A DNA stretch of 43,113 bases. It comes from Streptomyces pyxinae. GTDB lineage: Bacteria > Actinomycetota > Actinomycetes > Streptomycetales > Streptomycetaceae. The notes below the pieces were generated by a model. The model was not told the DNA's origin and did not search any database. It was given only the letters and a program-made list of their open reading frames with translations. Shown here piece by piece: positions 7,627 through 15,859 of the stretch. The position numbers and the translations under genes were made by a program. Positions within the stretch are counted from its first letter, which is position 1, and every line of letters starts with the position of its first letter. Where the stretch lies: the NCBI RefSeq assembly GCF_024756275.1, contig NZ_JANUGQ010000041.1:1-43113 (forward strand). The letters run 5' to 3'.

Positions 7627-9984
7627 ATGCCGCCGCTGCACAGTGCCGGGACCGGGCCGGAAGCGGAGGGACCCGGGCACACCGGGGCCGGGTTCCCGGA
7701 TTCCGCGGCTTCCTTGGAGTACGCGGGGCGGTACCGGCTGGAGGCGCGGCTGGGCAACGGCGGCATGGGCGTCGTCCATCTCGCCACCTCCGCCTCGGGG
7801 TTGCGGCTCGCGGTCAAGGTGGTGCACGCCGAGCACGCGGCCGACCCGGAGTTCCGGGCGCGGTTCCGGCAGGAGGTGCTGGCGGCCCGGCGGGTCAGCG
7901 GGGCGTTCACCGCGCCGGTGGTGGACGCCGATCCGGACGCCGTGCGCCCCTGGATGGCCACCCTCTTCATCGACGGGCCGACGCTCTCCGAACGGGTCAA
8001 GCGGAACGGCCCGTTGGCCCCGGACGAGCTGCGCCGGGTCGGGTCGGGTCTGGCCGAGGCGCTCCGGGACATCCACCGGGCCGGGGTGGTGCACCGCGAT
8101 CTGAAGCCGGGCAATGTGCTGCTGGCGCCCGACGGTCCCAAGGTCATCGACTTCGGCATCTCCCGGCCCTCCGACAGCGATCTGCGCACCGAGACCGGGA
8201 AGTTGATAGGTACGCCTCCGTTCATGGCGCCGGAGCAGTTCCAGCGGCCCCGGGAGGTGGGACCGGCGGCGGATGTGTTCGCGATGGGCGCGGTGCTGGT
8301 GCACGCGGCGACCGGCCGGGGGCCCTTCGACTCGGACAGCCCGTACATCGTGGCGTACCAAGTGGTGCACGACGAACCGGAGTTGGCGGGCGTACCGCAT
8401 GAACTGCTGCCGCTGGTCAGCAGGTGCCTGGCGAAGGAGCCGGCGGACCGGCCGACCGCCGAGGAGGTGATGATCGCGCTGCGTGCCCCGATCGGGGAGA
8501 CCCCGACGGTCGGCCAGGGCTTCGCCGTACGGGAGTTGCCGGACGAGTCCCGGCCGGACCAGCCCGTCGCGGTGGCCGGCGGCGCGAGTGGCGCGGTCGG
8601 CGGCGCGGGCGGGGGCTCGGACGAGACCGGCGGCACCGGCGGGCTGTGGGTGCCGGGGGGCTCGGGCACCGGATCCGGCGGGCCCGGCATTGACCCGGGT
8701 GCCGAACCGGCGGTCGCCCGGGTGAACTTGGCGCCGGTACGGACCCGGCGCGGGCGGCGGGCCCGGGCGGGCTGGGCGGCCGGGTGCACGGCGCTGGCCG
8801 TCGCGGTGGTCGCGGGCGCCGTCGTGGGCGTCCGGGGGCTCGCCGGGGCGGACGGCGGTGACCAGGGGGACGCCGGGCGCGAACCAGCGGCCGTGGCGCG
8901 GGAGTTCCAGCCCTGGGCGACCAAGCTCGGCACCACCGGCGCCAATCGGATGCCGGTCTGCGCCAACGCCGGTGAGGCGCTCTACTGCACCGCGCCCGGG
9001 GTCGGCGCGGCCCGGCTGCGCGCGGCGGACGGCGCCGTCGCCTGGAAGCAGCCGCCCACCGGGGACCCGGCCGCCGCCGGTCTGGTGCCGGTGGTGTCCG
9101 GCGGCCTGGTGCACGTCCGGGTGCCCGGCAAGAGCGCGGGCCGGGCCCGGCTGGAGGCGCGCGACCCGGACTCGGGCGCCGTGCGGTGGAGCGCCGATGT
9201 GTCGGCCTACCCCCGGGCGGTGTACGCGGGCGACGCGGTGCTGCTGGTCGGCACGGACGGCACGGTACGGCGGCTGGACGCGGCCACCGGCCGGCAGCGG
9301 TGGGCCGAGCGGCTGGCCGGCCCGGAGGCCCAGTGGGTGACCGGCCCGGGCGGCCGGGTCGTCTACACGGCCACCGCGTCGGCCGACGCCGGCTCCACCA
9401 CGGTCCGCGCGATCGACCCGGCCTCCGGCACGGTGACCTGGCAGGTCCGGCTGAGGGGCGGGCTCGATCCCGTACAGGCGACCGACGGTGCGCTGCTGCT
9501 GCTCTCGGTGGACCTGGAGCAGTACACCGACGCGGTGGTCCGGCTGGACCTGCGCTCCCGGACCGAGCGGCGGCTCCGGCTGCCGCTGCGGATGGATCAG
9601 GGCCAGGCGACGCTGGCCGAGGCCGACGGGGACCGCACCCGGCCGGACGCGGTGTATCTGACCGGGGCCGACGGCGCGCTGGTCGCCGTCGACATGGGCG
9701 GCGCGCCCCGGCAGCGCTGGCGGCTGCAGCTCGGGGCCACCCGGATGTCCCGGCCGGTCGCTGCGGACGGCCGGGTGCTGCTGTCGGCGCAGGACGGCCG
9801 GCTGCTGGCGGTGGACGCCGGGAGGGGCGTACTGCTCGGGGACACCGAACCCCGGATGGGCGACCGCCCGGACACCTACCCGCCGCTGCTGCCGGCCCCG
9901 CTGACCGGGAACGGCCGGGTGTACGCGACGGCCCCGGACGGCTCGGTCTTCGCCGTCTCCGCCCGCGACCCGGGCCGGTGGTGA
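7627..9984 (+). CDS. transmembrane serine/threonine protein kinase with PQQ-like beta-propeller sensor domain
   Basis: 785 residues. The kinase domain covers ~35-300: glycine loop GNGGMGVV, catalytic Lys64 in LAVKVV, HRDLKPGN with Asp158, DFG with Asp175, and GTPPFMAPEQ in the activation region. A Gly/Thr-rich linker follows, then one membrane helix at about 383-404. The extracellular part (~420-785) has repeated GAVRW, GTVTW and DGRLLAVDAG blades typical of PQQ-binding-like propellers. It would phosphorylate cytosolic Ser/Thr targets in response to an outside signal; neither is known. The ATG at 7627 with GGGGGTG upstream is preferred over an earlier in-frame start at 7579. A TAGTCT hexamer (7558-7563) is a possible -10 box. 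Confidence 0.93.
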   Translation: MPPLHSAGTGPEAEGPGHTGAGFPDSAASLEYAGRYRLEARLGNGGMGVVHLATSASGLRLAVKVVHAEHAADPEFRARFRQEVLAARRVSGAFTAPVVDADPDAVRPWMATLFIDGPTLSERVKRNGPLAPDELRRVGSGLAEALRDIHRAGVVHRDLKPGNVLLAPDGPKVIDFGISRPSDSDLRTETGKLIGTPPFMAPEQFQRPREVGPAADVFAMGAVLVHAATGRGPFDSDSPYIVAYQVVHDEPELAGVPHELLPLVSRCLAKEPADRPTAEEVMIALRAPIGETPTVGQGFAVRELPDESRPDQPVAVAGGASGAVGGAGGGSDETGGTGGLWVPGGSGTGSGGPGIDPGAEPAVARVNLAPVRTRRGRRARAGWAAGCTALAVAVVAGAVVGVRGLAGADGGDQGDAGREPAAVAREFQPWATKLGTTGANRMPVCANAGEALYCTAPGVGAARLRAADGAVAWKQPPTGDPAAAGLVPVVSGGLVHVRVPGKSAGRARLEARDPDSGAVRWSADVSAYPRAVYAGDAVLLVGTDGTVRRLDAATGRQRWAERLAGPEAQWVTGPGGRVVYTATASADAGSTTVRAIDPASGTVTWQVRLRGGLDPVQATDGALLLLSVDLEQYTDAVVRLDLRSRTERRLRLPLRMDQGQATLAEADGDRTRPDAVYLTGADGALVAVDMGGAPRQRWRLQLGATRMSRPVAADGRVLLSAQDGRLLAVDAGRGVLLGDTEPRMGDRPDTYPPLLPAPLTGNGRVYATAPDGSVFAVSARDPGRW

Positions 9985-10143
9985 CCAGCCGGCGACACGG
10001 CCCGGGCGGCGCACGACGGACAGCGAGGTGCGGGCGGCGCACCACGGCGGGCGCGGTCCGGACGAAGGACGACGGGGGCGCGGACCGGACATCCCGGCGG
10101 ACACCCCGGGAGCGACGGCATGGGCGCGGCGGCCCGGGCGCGC
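9985..10143. other. convergent intergenic region
   Basis: 159 bp between the kinase stop and the end of a leftward gene. It contains imperfect copies of GCGGGCGGCGCAC but no clear terminator hairpin. Confidence 0.4.
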
Positions 10144-10512
10144 TCAGCGGAAGCCGAGCGGAAGCCGGCAGGCGAGGACCGGAGGCGCCGGGACGGCCAG
10201 GACGCCGGTGAGGAGCAGCCCGGTCTCCCGGGCCAGCCGGCGCACACCGGGCGCGAAGGCGAGCGCCGTGAGGACGGCGGCCCAGACCACGACAGGTCCG
10301 AGGGTCCGTACCAGGTAGCCGCCGACCGGCAACCCTTCCGCCGCGCCCATGACCGCGAGCGCGCCCACGCCGTAGAGGATCGGGCCCAGGGTCATGCCGG
10401 TGAGCCCCCAGCAGACCGCCACCAGTGCCATGACTCCCCGCCGCTCCCGGCGGGGCGCCCGGGCGGGCGGGCGGTGGAGGGTGGACGGCAGCGGGTGGCC
10501 GTGAGGGTGCAC
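10144..10512 (-). CDS. small integral membrane protein
   Basis: 122 residues with three hydrophobic segments (VMALVAVCWGLTGMTLGPILYGVGAL, TLGPVVVWAAVLTALAFAP, GLLLTGVLAVPAPPVLAC). The family is not recognised. The GTG at 10512 is preceded by GGAAAGGA at good spacing, which supports this start; a further upstream extension would be pure low-complexity sequence. It lies downstream of ilvD on the same strand but is separated from it by ~480 bp and a strong hairpin, so it is probably a separate unit. Confidence 0.68.
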   Translation of the reverse strand: MHPHGHPLPSTLHRPPARAPRRERRGVMALVAVCWGLTGMTLGPILYGVGALAVMGAAEGLPVGGYLVRTLGPVVVWAAVLTALAFAPGVRRLARETGLLLTGVLAVPAPPVLACRLPLGFR

Positions 10513-10992
10513 CGGGGGTCCTTTCCGAGGAAGTGTCCCCAGCCTCCCCGCCGCGCCACCGCCCCGGCATGGGCGCGGCCGCTCAGCCGCGCCCTCCCCC
10601 GCACTCAGTCGCCGGCCGGGCGGGTACTCACCCCGCCCGCCCCCGACCCGGAACAGGGGGCCCGAAGAGCGCCACACCAACGGCCCCGGACGCCCGGCGC
10701 CGGACCCAGGCCCGGGCCCGGGGGCCCGGGGCGGTCCAGCCGAGGAGCCCGAAGCCGGGAGCGCGCCCACCGACGGGCCCGGCCCGGGGGCGGGCGCGGG
10801 CCCCCGCGCCCGCCCCCGGGCCTGGGATGCACAGGGTGCGCGGGCCCCGGGGGGCACAGGCCCAGGACGAGAATCGGCCGAAGGCCCCCGGCAGCCCCGG
10901 CGGCCCGGGGCCAGGGCCAGGCCTCCGGGTCGGCCCGAAGGCCCCGGCTTCAGGCCCCGGCCCCGGCCCCGGCCCCGGGGTCAGGAGCAGGC
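10513..10992. repeat. gene-free low-complexity tract with CCCCGG runs
   Basis: About 480 bp of almost pure G and C. Runs of CCCCGG hexamers cluster at 10940-10982, just after the ilvD stop, and CCCGGG palindromes occur around 10700-10740. Long open frames exist on both strands only because stop codons are rare in such sequence. No gene is supported. The one defined structure is the inverted repeat at 10781-10822. Confidence 0.6.
10781..10822 (-). terminator. 20-bp inverted repeat with a 2-nt centre, probable ilvD terminator
   Basis: Arms 10781-10800 and 10803-10822 are perfect complements, all G and C, with only CC between them. It lies ~170 bp beyond the ilvD stop. RNA would fold with a few opened central pairs; the DNA could extrude a cruciform. 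No U-tract. Confidence 0.6.
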
Positions 10993-12843
10993 TCAGCCGA
11001 GCAGGGTGACGTCGCGGACGGCGCCCTTGTCGGCGCTGGTGGCCATCGCGGCGTAGGCGCGCAGCGCGGCGGAGACCTTCCGCTCGCGGGCCTTCGGCGC
11101 GTACCGGCCGTTCAGCGCGGCGCGGCGGGCGGCCAGTTCCTCGTCCGGGACCAGCAGTTCGATGGAGCGGCCCGGGATGTCGATCCGGATCCGGTCGCCG
11201 TCCTCCACCAGCGCGATGGTGCCGCCGCCGGCGGCCTCCGGGGAGGCGTGGCCGATGGACAGGCCCGAGGTGCCGCCGGAGAAGCGCCCGTCGGTGATCA
11301 GGGCGCAGGTCTTGCCGAGCCCCCGGCCCTTCAGGAAGGAGGTCGGGTAGAGCATTTCCTGCATGCCGGGTCCGCCCTTGGGGCCCTCGTAGCGGATGAC
11401 GACCACGTCCCCGTGGGTGACCTCCTTGCGGAGGATCTTCTCGACCGCCTCCTCCTGGGACTCGCAGACGACCGCCGGGCCCTCGAAGGTCCAGATCGAC
11501 TCGTCCACACCGGCCGTCTTCACCACACAGCCGTCCTCGGCCAGGTTGCCCCTGAGCACCGCGAGACCGCCGTCCTTGGAATAGGCGTGCTCGGCCGCGC
11601 GGATGCAGCCGCCCTCGGCGTCCTCGTCCAGCGCCGCCCAGCGCTCGGACTGGGAGAAGGCGGAGGCGGAGCGGACGCAGCCGGGGGCGGCGTGCCACAG
11701 CTCGACCGCCTCCGGGGACGGCGAGCCGCCGCGCACGTCCCAGGTCTTCAGCCAGTCCGCGAGCGAGGGGCTGTGCACCGCGTGCACGTCCTCGTTGAGC
11801 AGTCCGGCCCGGTGCAGCTCGCCCAGCAGGGCGGGGATGCCGCCGGCCCGGTGCACGTCCTCCATGTAGTACGTGCGGTCCTTGGCCACGTTCGGGGCGA
11901 CCTTCGCCAGGCAGGGCACCCGGCGGGAGACGGCGTCGATCTCGGGGAGACCGAAGCGCACGCCCGCCTCCTGCGCGGCGGCGAGCAGATGCAGGATCGT
12001 GTTGGTGGAGCCGCCCATGGCGATGTCCAGGGCCATGGCGTTCTCGAAGGCGGCGAAGGTGGCCACATTGCGGGGCAGCACCGACTCGTCGCCCTGGCCG
12101 TAGTACCGCTCGGTCAGCTCGACGACGGTGCGGCCGGCGCGCTCGTACAGCTCCTTGCGGGCGGTGTGGGTGGCCAGTACCGAGCCGTTGCCGGGCAGCG
12201 AGAGCCCGATGGCCTCGGTCAGGCAGTTCATCGAGTTGGCGGTGAACATCCCGGAACAGGAGCCGCAGGTGGGACAGGCGTTCTCCTCGATACGGAGGAT
12301 GTCCTCGTCCGAGATGGCGTCGTTGACCGCGTCGGAGATCGCGTCCACCAGGTCCAGGGTGCGCACGGTCCCGTCGACCAGGGTGGCCCGGCCGGACTCC
12401 ATCGGGCCGCCGGAGACGAAGACGGTGGGGATGTCGAGCCGCAGGGCGGCCATCAGCATGCCCGGGGTGATCTTGTCGCAGTTGGAGATGCAGATCAGCG
12501 CGTCGGCGCAGTGCGCCTCGACCATGTACTCCACGCTGTCCGCGATCAGGTCGCGGGAGGGCAGCGAGTAGAGCATGCCGCCGTGGCCCATGGCGATGCC
12601 GTCGTCCACCGCGATGGTGTTGAACTCGCGCGGGACCGCGCCCGCCGCCTTGACCGCCTCGCTGACGATCCGGCCGACCGGCTGGAGGTGGGTGTGGCCG
12701 GGGACGAACTCGGTGAAGGAGTTGGCGACCGCGACGATCGGCTTGCCGATGTCCTCGCTCGCTACCCCGGAGGCCCGCATGAGGGCGCGGGCGCCCGCCA
12801 TGTTGCGACCGTGGGTGACTGTGCGGGACCTCAGCTCGGGCAT
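10993..12843 (-). CDS. ilvD: dihydroxy-acid dehydratase
   Basis: 616 residues, normal for IlvD. It converts 2,3-dihydroxy-3-methylvalerate or -isovalerate to the keto acids of isoleucine and valine synthesis. The iron-sulphur regions are clear: NCDKITPGML (Cys122) and ACPTCGSCSGMFTANSMN (Cys190, Cys193, Cys196). The segment NSFTEFVPGHTHL resembles the Escherichia coli-type enzyme, which has histidine where the plant or mycobacterial [2Fe-2S] type has cysteine, so an oxygen-sensitive [4Fe-4S] type is inferred. The ATG at 12843 has an AAGGAG site upstream. It stands alone with its own likely terminator. Confidence 0.97.
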   Translation of the reverse strand: MPELRSRTVTHGRNMAGARALMRASGVASEDIGKPIVAVANSFTEFVPGHTHLQPVGRIVSEAVKAAGAVPREFNTIAVDDGIAMGHGGMLYSLPSRDLIADSVEYMVEAHCADALICISNCDKITPGMLMAALRLDIPTVFVSGGPMESGRATLVDGTVRTLDLVDAISDAVNDAISDEDILRIEENACPTCGSCSGMFTANSMNCLTEAIGLSLPGNGSVLATHTARKELYERAGRTVVELTERYYGQGDESVLPRNVATFAAFENAMALDIAMGGSTNTILHLLAAAQEAGVRFGLPEIDAVSRRVPCLAKVAPNVAKDRTYYMEDVHRAGGIPALLGELHRAGLLNEDVHAVHSPSLADWLKTWDVRGGSPSPEAVELWHAAPGCVRSASAFSQSERWAALDEDAEGGCIRAAEHAYSKDGGLAVLRGNLAEDGCVVKTAGVDESIWTFEGPAVVCESQEEAVEKILRKEVTHGDVVVIRYEGPKGGPGMQEMLYPTSFLKGRGLGKTCALITDGRFSGGTSGLSIGHASPEAAGGGTIALVEDGDRIRIDIPGRSIELLVPDEELAARRAALNGRYAPKARERKVSAALRAYAAMATSADKGAVRDVTLLG

Positions 12844-13075
12844 CGTCGCTCGCTCCTTACGGCGTCGTGGCCTGCCTCGCGGCATGGTGGCCTGCGGTGC
12901 CGGGCGCGTACGGACGCCCGGTACGTCACGTTCCTTCCGAGCGTACGCCCCCGCCCATGATCTGGACAGCGTGTCCGGATAGCGGGATGCCCGGCTCGGT
13001 GAGCGGGCGCCCCCGCCACCGGTCGGCCGCTCCCGGGGCCGGCCCGGTCAGCCGTCCGGTACGGCCCCGGCCCGG

Positions 13076-13948
13076 TCAGCCGCCCGTCAGGTACCGCTGG
13101 AGGGTCGGGCCGACCTGGGCCACGATCTCCTCGGGGTCGGCGGAGGCCAGCGGCTCCACTCGTACCACGTACCGCAGCAGCACGACGCCGACCATGTGCG
13201 AGGCGGCCAGCTCGGCCCGGAACTCCGGGTCCGGTACGTCGAGATCGGCGGCGATCCGGGCCAGCAGCCGGCGCAGCAGAAAGGTGCGCAGCACGGCCGC
13301 GGCGGCCTCGTGGGTGAGGGCCGAGCGGAGGACGGCGAGCAGCGGGGCCCGGGTGGCCGGGTTCTCCCAGACGCCCAGGAAGTAGCGGGCCAGCCGTTCC
13401 CCGATGCCGTCCGGGCCCGGGGCCAGCAGGGCGGGGACGGCGAGCGCGGGCTCGAAGGTGACCTCCACGGCGGCGGCGAAGACCGCCTCCTTGGTGTCCC
13501 CGGCGGTACGGGTGTCCCCGGCGGTACGCGTATCCCCGGCAGTTCCGGTCGTTCCGGTGGTCCCGGCGCCGGCCGCGCCCGCGTCCCCCGTGGTCCCGGC
13601 ATCCCCGGCGGTCCCGGTGACACCGCCGGTCCCGGGGGCCCCGGTGCCGGCCGCGCCCGCGTCCCCGGCGGTTCCGGCACCCCCGGCGGTCCCGGCGGTC
13701 CCGGTGTCATCGCCGGTGCCGGAGGCCCCGGCGGTCCCGCCGGTCCCCGCCCCCTGGCCGCCGCCGAAGTAGTGGTGGACCAGGGCCGGGTCCACGCCGG
13801 CCGCCTTGGCGATGCCGCGTACCGAGGTCTTGTCGTAGCCGCGCTCGGCGAACTGGGCGCGCGCGGCCGCCAGGATGCGTTCGCGGGCGCCGGGCTCCCC
13901 GGCCGCGCTCCGGGCGGGCCGCCCGCGCCGCCTCGGGGCGCCGGTCAC
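13076..13948 (-). CDS. TetR-family regulator with a glycine-rich repeat insert
   Basis: 290 residues. The DNA-binding domain spans residues ~20-62 (RERILAAARAQFAERGYDKTSVRGIAKAAGVDPALVHHYFG). The ligand/dimer domain resumes at ~152 with TKEAVFAAAVEVTF and runs to the end. In ordinary TetR proteins YFG is followed at once by (T/S)KE. Here about 89 residues of Gly/Ala/Thr repeats (63-151, with units such as GTAGDAGAAG and AGDTRT) are inserted between. The frame is intact and the flanking parts are normal. The GTG at 13948 overlaps the stop of the upstream isomerase gene (GTGA), so the two are translationally coupled. The target is unknown. Confidence 0.85.
   Translation of the reverse strand: MTGAPRRRGRPARSAAGEPGARERILAAARAQFAERGYDKTSVRGIAKAAGVDPALVHHYFGGGQGAGTGGTAGASGTGDDTGTAGTAGGAGTAGDAGAAGTGAPGTGGVTGTAGDAGTTGDAGAAGAGTTGTTGTAGDTRTAGDTRTAGDTKEAVFAAAVEVTFEPALAVPALLAPGPDGIGERLARYFLGVWENPATRAPLLAVLRSALTHEAAAAVLRTFLLRRLLARIAADLDVPDPEFRAELAASHMVGVVLLRYVVRVEPLASADPEEIVAQVGPTLQRYLTGG
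13496..13762 (-). repeat. coding tandem repeat within the TetR gene
   Basis: 267 bp built from 9-bp units near CCCGGCGGT (plus strand), with a longer ~30-bp block (CCGGCCGCGCCCGCGTCCCC) occurring twice around 13570 and 13650 and a 15-18-bp block (CCCCGGCGGTACG) twice near 13500. All units keep the reading frame, as expected for in-frame slippage growth. Confidence 0.8.
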
Positions 13949-14763
13949 GGGATGCGGGCGGCCGAGGCCAGATGGAGCCGGGTGAACGCGAGGGCCTCGG
14001 CGAGATCGGCCTCCCGTTCGGCGGCGGACATGGCGCGCCGGGTGTTGACCTCGATGACCACATGGCCGTCGAAGCCGGTACGGGCCAGCCGCTCCAGCAG
14101 TTCGGCACAGGGCTGGGAGCCGCGCCCGGGCACCAGGTGCTCGTCCTTGGCGGAGCCGTTGCCGTCCGCGAGGTGGACATGGGCCAGCCGGTCGCCCATC
14201 CGCCCGACCATGGCCATCGCCTCGGTGCGGGCGGTTGCCGTGTGCGAGAGGTCCACCGTGTAGTGGCGGTAGTCGTCCTTGGTGACGTCCCACTCGGGGG
14301 CGTACGCCAGCATCTCGCGGTCCCGGTAGCGCCAGGGGTACATGTTCTCGACGGCGAACCGTACGTCGGTCTCGTCGGCCATCCGCCAGATGCCGGTGAC
14401 GAAGTCCCGGGCGTACTGCCGCTGCCAGCGGAACGGCGGGTGCACGACGACGGTGGAGGCGCCGAGCCGTTCGGCGGCGTTCCGGGCGCGCTGGAGCTTG
14501 ACCCAGGGGTCGGTGGACCAGACCCGCTGGGTGATCAGCAGACAGGGCGCGTGGACGGCGAGCACCGGGACGCCGTGGTAGTCGGAGAGGCGGCGCAGGG
14601 CGTCGATGTCCTGGCTGACCGGGTCGGTCCAGACCATGACCTCGACACCGTCGTACCCGAGGCGCGCGGCGATCTCGAAGGCCGTCGCCGTGGACTCGGG
14701 GTAGACCGAGGCGGTCGACAGGGCGACCTTCGCATCCGGAACGCGCACCGCTGGTTCTGCCAC
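13945..14763 (-). CDS. sugar phosphate isomerase/epimerase-like TIM barrel protein
   Basis: 272 residues of the AP-endonuclease-2-like TIM barrel fold. It includes LSTASVYPESTATAFEIAARLGYDGVEVMVW at the first strand, VHAPCLL, STVVVHPPFRWQ, FAVENMYPW, YTVDLSHTATA, LAHVHLADGNGSAKDEHLVPGRG and GHVVIEVNTRR, giving metal ligands from His, Glu and Asp at the usual strand ends. The substrate is unknown. The GTG at 14763 lacks a ribosome-binding site but has TACGCT 7 nt upstream, so a leaderless message is likely. The TetR gene follows with a 4-bp overlap, suggesting regulator and enzyme are co-expressed. Confidence 0.87.
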   Translation of the reverse strand: MAEPAVRVPDAKVALSTASVYPESTATAFEIAARLGYDGVEVMVWTDPVSQDIDALRRLSDYHGVPVLAVHAPCLLITQRVWSTDPWVKLQRARNAAERLGASTVVVHPPFRWQRQYARDFVTGIWRMADETDVRFAVENMYPWRYRDREMLAYAPEWDVTKDDYRHYTVDLSHTATARTEAMAMVGRMGDRLAHVHLADGNGSAKDEHLVPGRGSQPCAELLERLARTGFDGHVVIEVNTRRAMSAAEREADLAEALAFTRLHLASAARIP

Positions 14764-14770
14764 GAGGGAC

Positions 14771-14776
14771 AGCGTA
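14771..14776 (-). promoter_or_regulatory. -10 element for a leaderless mRNA
   Basis: TACGCT on the minus strand, 7 nt before the GTG at 14763. It supports that start over the longer reading to 14814. Confidence 0.55.
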
Positions 14777-14877
14777 CGGGCACCCCCACCGGGGCAGGGA
14801 GGCGGTTCGGCCACCGCCCGGAGGCGGGAACCGCCCGGCTCCGGGGCCCCGCGGACGGCCCGCGGACCCGGCCCGGC

Positions 14878-15810
14878 TCAGCCCGTCGGCAGGTGGTCCA
14901 GCCGGCGCAGGATGACGCCCTCGCGCAGCGCCCAGGGGCAGATCTCCAGCTCAGGAATGCCGAACAGATCCATCGCCGCCTCCGCGACCAGCGCCCCGGC
15001 GAGCAGCTGGGGCGCCCGCCCGGGCGAGACTCCGGGCAGCCCCCGGCGCTGTTCCACGGTCATCGCGGACAGCTTGGGGACCCACTCCTCCAGTGACGTA
15101 CGACTCAGTACGCGCTGCACGTACCGCCCCTCGCCGGAGCCGGGCGCCCCGGCGATCCGGGCGAGCTGCTTGAAGGTCTTGGAGGTGGCGACCACATGGT
15201 CGGGCCGGCCGAAGCGGGCGAACTCCCCGACCGTACGGGCTATCTCGGCCCGCACATGCCGGCGCAGCGCCTTGACCCCGGCCGGGTCCGGCGGGTCGCC
15301 GGGCAGCCAGCCGGCGGTCAGCCGCCCGGCGCCGAGCGGCAGCGAGACGGCGGTGTCGGGCTCCTCGTCCATCCCGTACGCGACCTCCAGCGAGCCGCCG
15401 CCGATGTCGAGCAGCAGCAGCTTCCCGGCCGACCAGCCGTACCAGCGGCGGGCGGCGAGGAAGGTGAGCCGGGCCTCCTCGGGGCCGGTGAGCACCTGGA
15501 GGTCCACCCCGGTCTCGTCCTTGATCCGGGCCAGCACCCCTTCGGCGTTGCGGGCCTCGCGGACGGCGGAGGTGGCGAACGGCAGCACCTCCTCGCACCC
15601 CTTGTCCTCGGCGACGGCCAGCGCCTCGGCGGTGACCGCGACCAGCCGTTCGACGCCGTGCCCGGTGATCGAGCCCTCGGCGTCGAGGAGTTCCGCGAGC
15701 CGCAGCTCCGTCTTGTGGGAGTGGGCGGGCAGCGGGCAGGCACCCGGGTGGGCGTCGACCACCAGCAGGTGCACCGTGTTCGATCCGACGTCGAGGACTC
15801 CCAGTCTCAT
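14878..15810 (-). CDS. Ppx/GppA-type phosphatase
   Basis: 310 residues of the actin-like ASKHA fold. RLGVLDVGSNTVHLLVVDA is the first phosphate loop. LPFATSAVREARNAEGVLARI and LTGPEEARLTFLAARRWYG follow, then LLLLDIGGGSLEVAYG is the second loop. The family hydrolyses exopolyphosphate or the pppGpp alarmone; this short form lacks the C-terminal HD-like domain of E. coli Ppx and GppA. The ATG at 15810 is chosen because MRLGVLDVGSNT is the usual N-terminus. There is no ribosome-binding site; TACCGT lies 7 nt upstream. It is transcribed divergently from the Cys-rich gene, with both promoters inside a 49-bp gap. Confidence 0.9.
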   Translation of the reverse strand: MRLGVLDVGSNTVHLLVVDAHPGACPLPAHSHKTELRLAELLDAEGSITGHGVERLVAVTAEALAVAEDKGCEEVLPFATSAVREARNAEGVLARIKDETGVDLQVLTGPEEARLTFLAARRWYGWSAGKLLLLDIGGGSLEVAYGMDEEPDTAVSLPLGAGRLTAGWLPGDPPDPAGVKALRRHVRAEIARTVGEFARFGRPDHVVATSKTFKQLARIAGAPGSGEGRYVQRVLSRTSLEEWVPKLSAMTVEQRRGLPGVSPGRAPQLLAGALVAEAAMDLFGIPELEICPWALREGVILRRLDHLPTG

Positions 15811-15817
15811 GCGGAGC

Positions 15818-15823
15818 ACGGTA
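15818..15823 (-). promoter_or_regulatory. -10 element for a leaderless mRNA
   Basis: TACCGT on the minus strand, 7 nt before the ATG at 15810. It lies 24 bp from the opposite-facing -10 box of the next gene, so the two promoters nearly touch. Confidence 0.6.
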
Positions 15824-15847
15824 CAGAACCGTTTCGCGCGAGGCGCC

Positions 15848-15853
15848 TACGCT
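15848..15853 (+). promoter_or_regulatory. -10 element for a leaderless mRNA
   Basis: TACGCT, 6 nt before the GTG at 15860. No Shine-Dalgarno sequence precedes that start. Confidence 0.6.
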
Positions 15854-15859
15854 GGACGA

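Noticed and set aside
7525..10104. 859-codon minus-strand frame opposite the kinase gene
   Set aside because: Arg/Pro/Gly-rich shadow of the kinase with no domains.
10513..10992. N-terminal extension of the small membrane protein into the GC tract
   Set aside because: Extension is pure Gly/Pro/Arg/Ala low complexity, and a good ribosome-binding site supports the GTG at 10512.
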